Below are positions 61,595-61,644 of a stretch of DNA of 61,644 nt, one piece after another. A program made the position numbers and the translations under genes. Below the pieces are notes generated by a model. That model was not told the origin of the DNA. It made no database searches and worked only from the letters and a program-made list of their open reading frames with translations. The stretch's first letter is position 1, and each line of letters begins with the position of its first letter. The DNA is taken from NCBI GenBank assembly GCA_934432885.1, contig CAKRYY010000014.1:1-61644 (forward strand). Reading direction: 5' to 3'. This DNA is from an uncultured Lachnospiraceae bacterium (lineage in GTDB: Bacteria > Bacillota > Clostridia > Lachnospirales > Lachnospiraceae).

Positions 61595-61644
61595 TGTACT
61601 AAAAGATGATTCTCAGGAAAGTAAGCTTTTGCAGTTATTCTTAA

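Overview
The window looks like a chromosome segment of a gut Lachnospiraceae (Clostridium cluster XIVa) bacterium. The main evidence is the spoIIE-like, tilS, hpt, ftsH order near 11-16 kb, a class II galT next to galK, a sigV/rsiV-like pair, AzlCD, MutS2, and strong AGGAGG ribosome sites with frequent GTG/TTG starts. The assignment is inference from gene content; no 16S or marker gene was compared.

Layout. 0-0.3 kb: remnants of Rpn-type (PD-(D/E)XK) nuclease/transposase genes. 0.75-10.8 kb: one 3361-residue secreted surface protein. 11-16 kb: housekeeping block (a SpoIIE-type phosphatase without its membrane domain, tilS, hpt, ftsH). 16-24 kb: three GH13 glucan enzymes, tRNA-Tyr, an SdpI-like membrane protein, a decayed chloramphenicol acetyltransferase and an rRNA methyltransferase. 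24-28.5 kb: ECF sigma factor with RsiV-like anti-sigma factor, two tRNA-Gly genes, a TetR regulator, azlCD and a small PH-domain protein. 28.5-39.2 kb: AraC regulator, galK, galT, nth, DEDDh exonuclease, VanW protein, AIR-synthase-like protein, Lrp regulator, aminotransferase, trmL. 39.2-43.7 kb (minus): two-component system and mutS2. 44-48.6 kb: a catalytically degenerate HtrA-like protein, a YhaM-like nuclease, rlmD and a radical SAM protein. 48.8-50 kb: a ClbS/DfsB-like protein and an internally deleted WYL regulator, each preceded by the same operator-like dyad. 50-58.7 kb is plastic: a 7TM histidine kinase with HPt domain, a LytTR regulator and an ACT-domain protein, then an IS1634-type fragment, a rubredoxin-flavoprotein/lactate dehydrogenase pair, and a decayed second copy of the kinase/LytTR/ACT locus. 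58.8-61.6 kb: a tandem array of Rpn genes and fragments.

How genes work together. The GH13 enzymes have no visible signal peptide and, with galKT, suggest intracellular breakdown of maltodextrins and galactosides; no transporter is in the window. The sigma/anti-sigma pair has a candidate self-recognised promoter. The WYL/ClbS pair looks like an autoregulated stress or genotoxin-resistance unit.

Most unusual signals. (1) Two palindromic repeat families, apparently undescribed: a roughly 60-130 bp hairpin element at 43.8, 53.1 and 57.7 kb, and a 223-bp-period structured repeat downstream of both ACT genes. (2) Two ACT coding sequences that are almost identical while the flanks have diverged, suggesting gene conversion. 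(3) A matched operator pair for the WYL/ClbS locus. (4) A pseudo-protease HtrA homologue and a soluble SpoIIE-type phosphatase. (5) Same-orientation Rpn copies at both ends of a roughly 58 kb segment.
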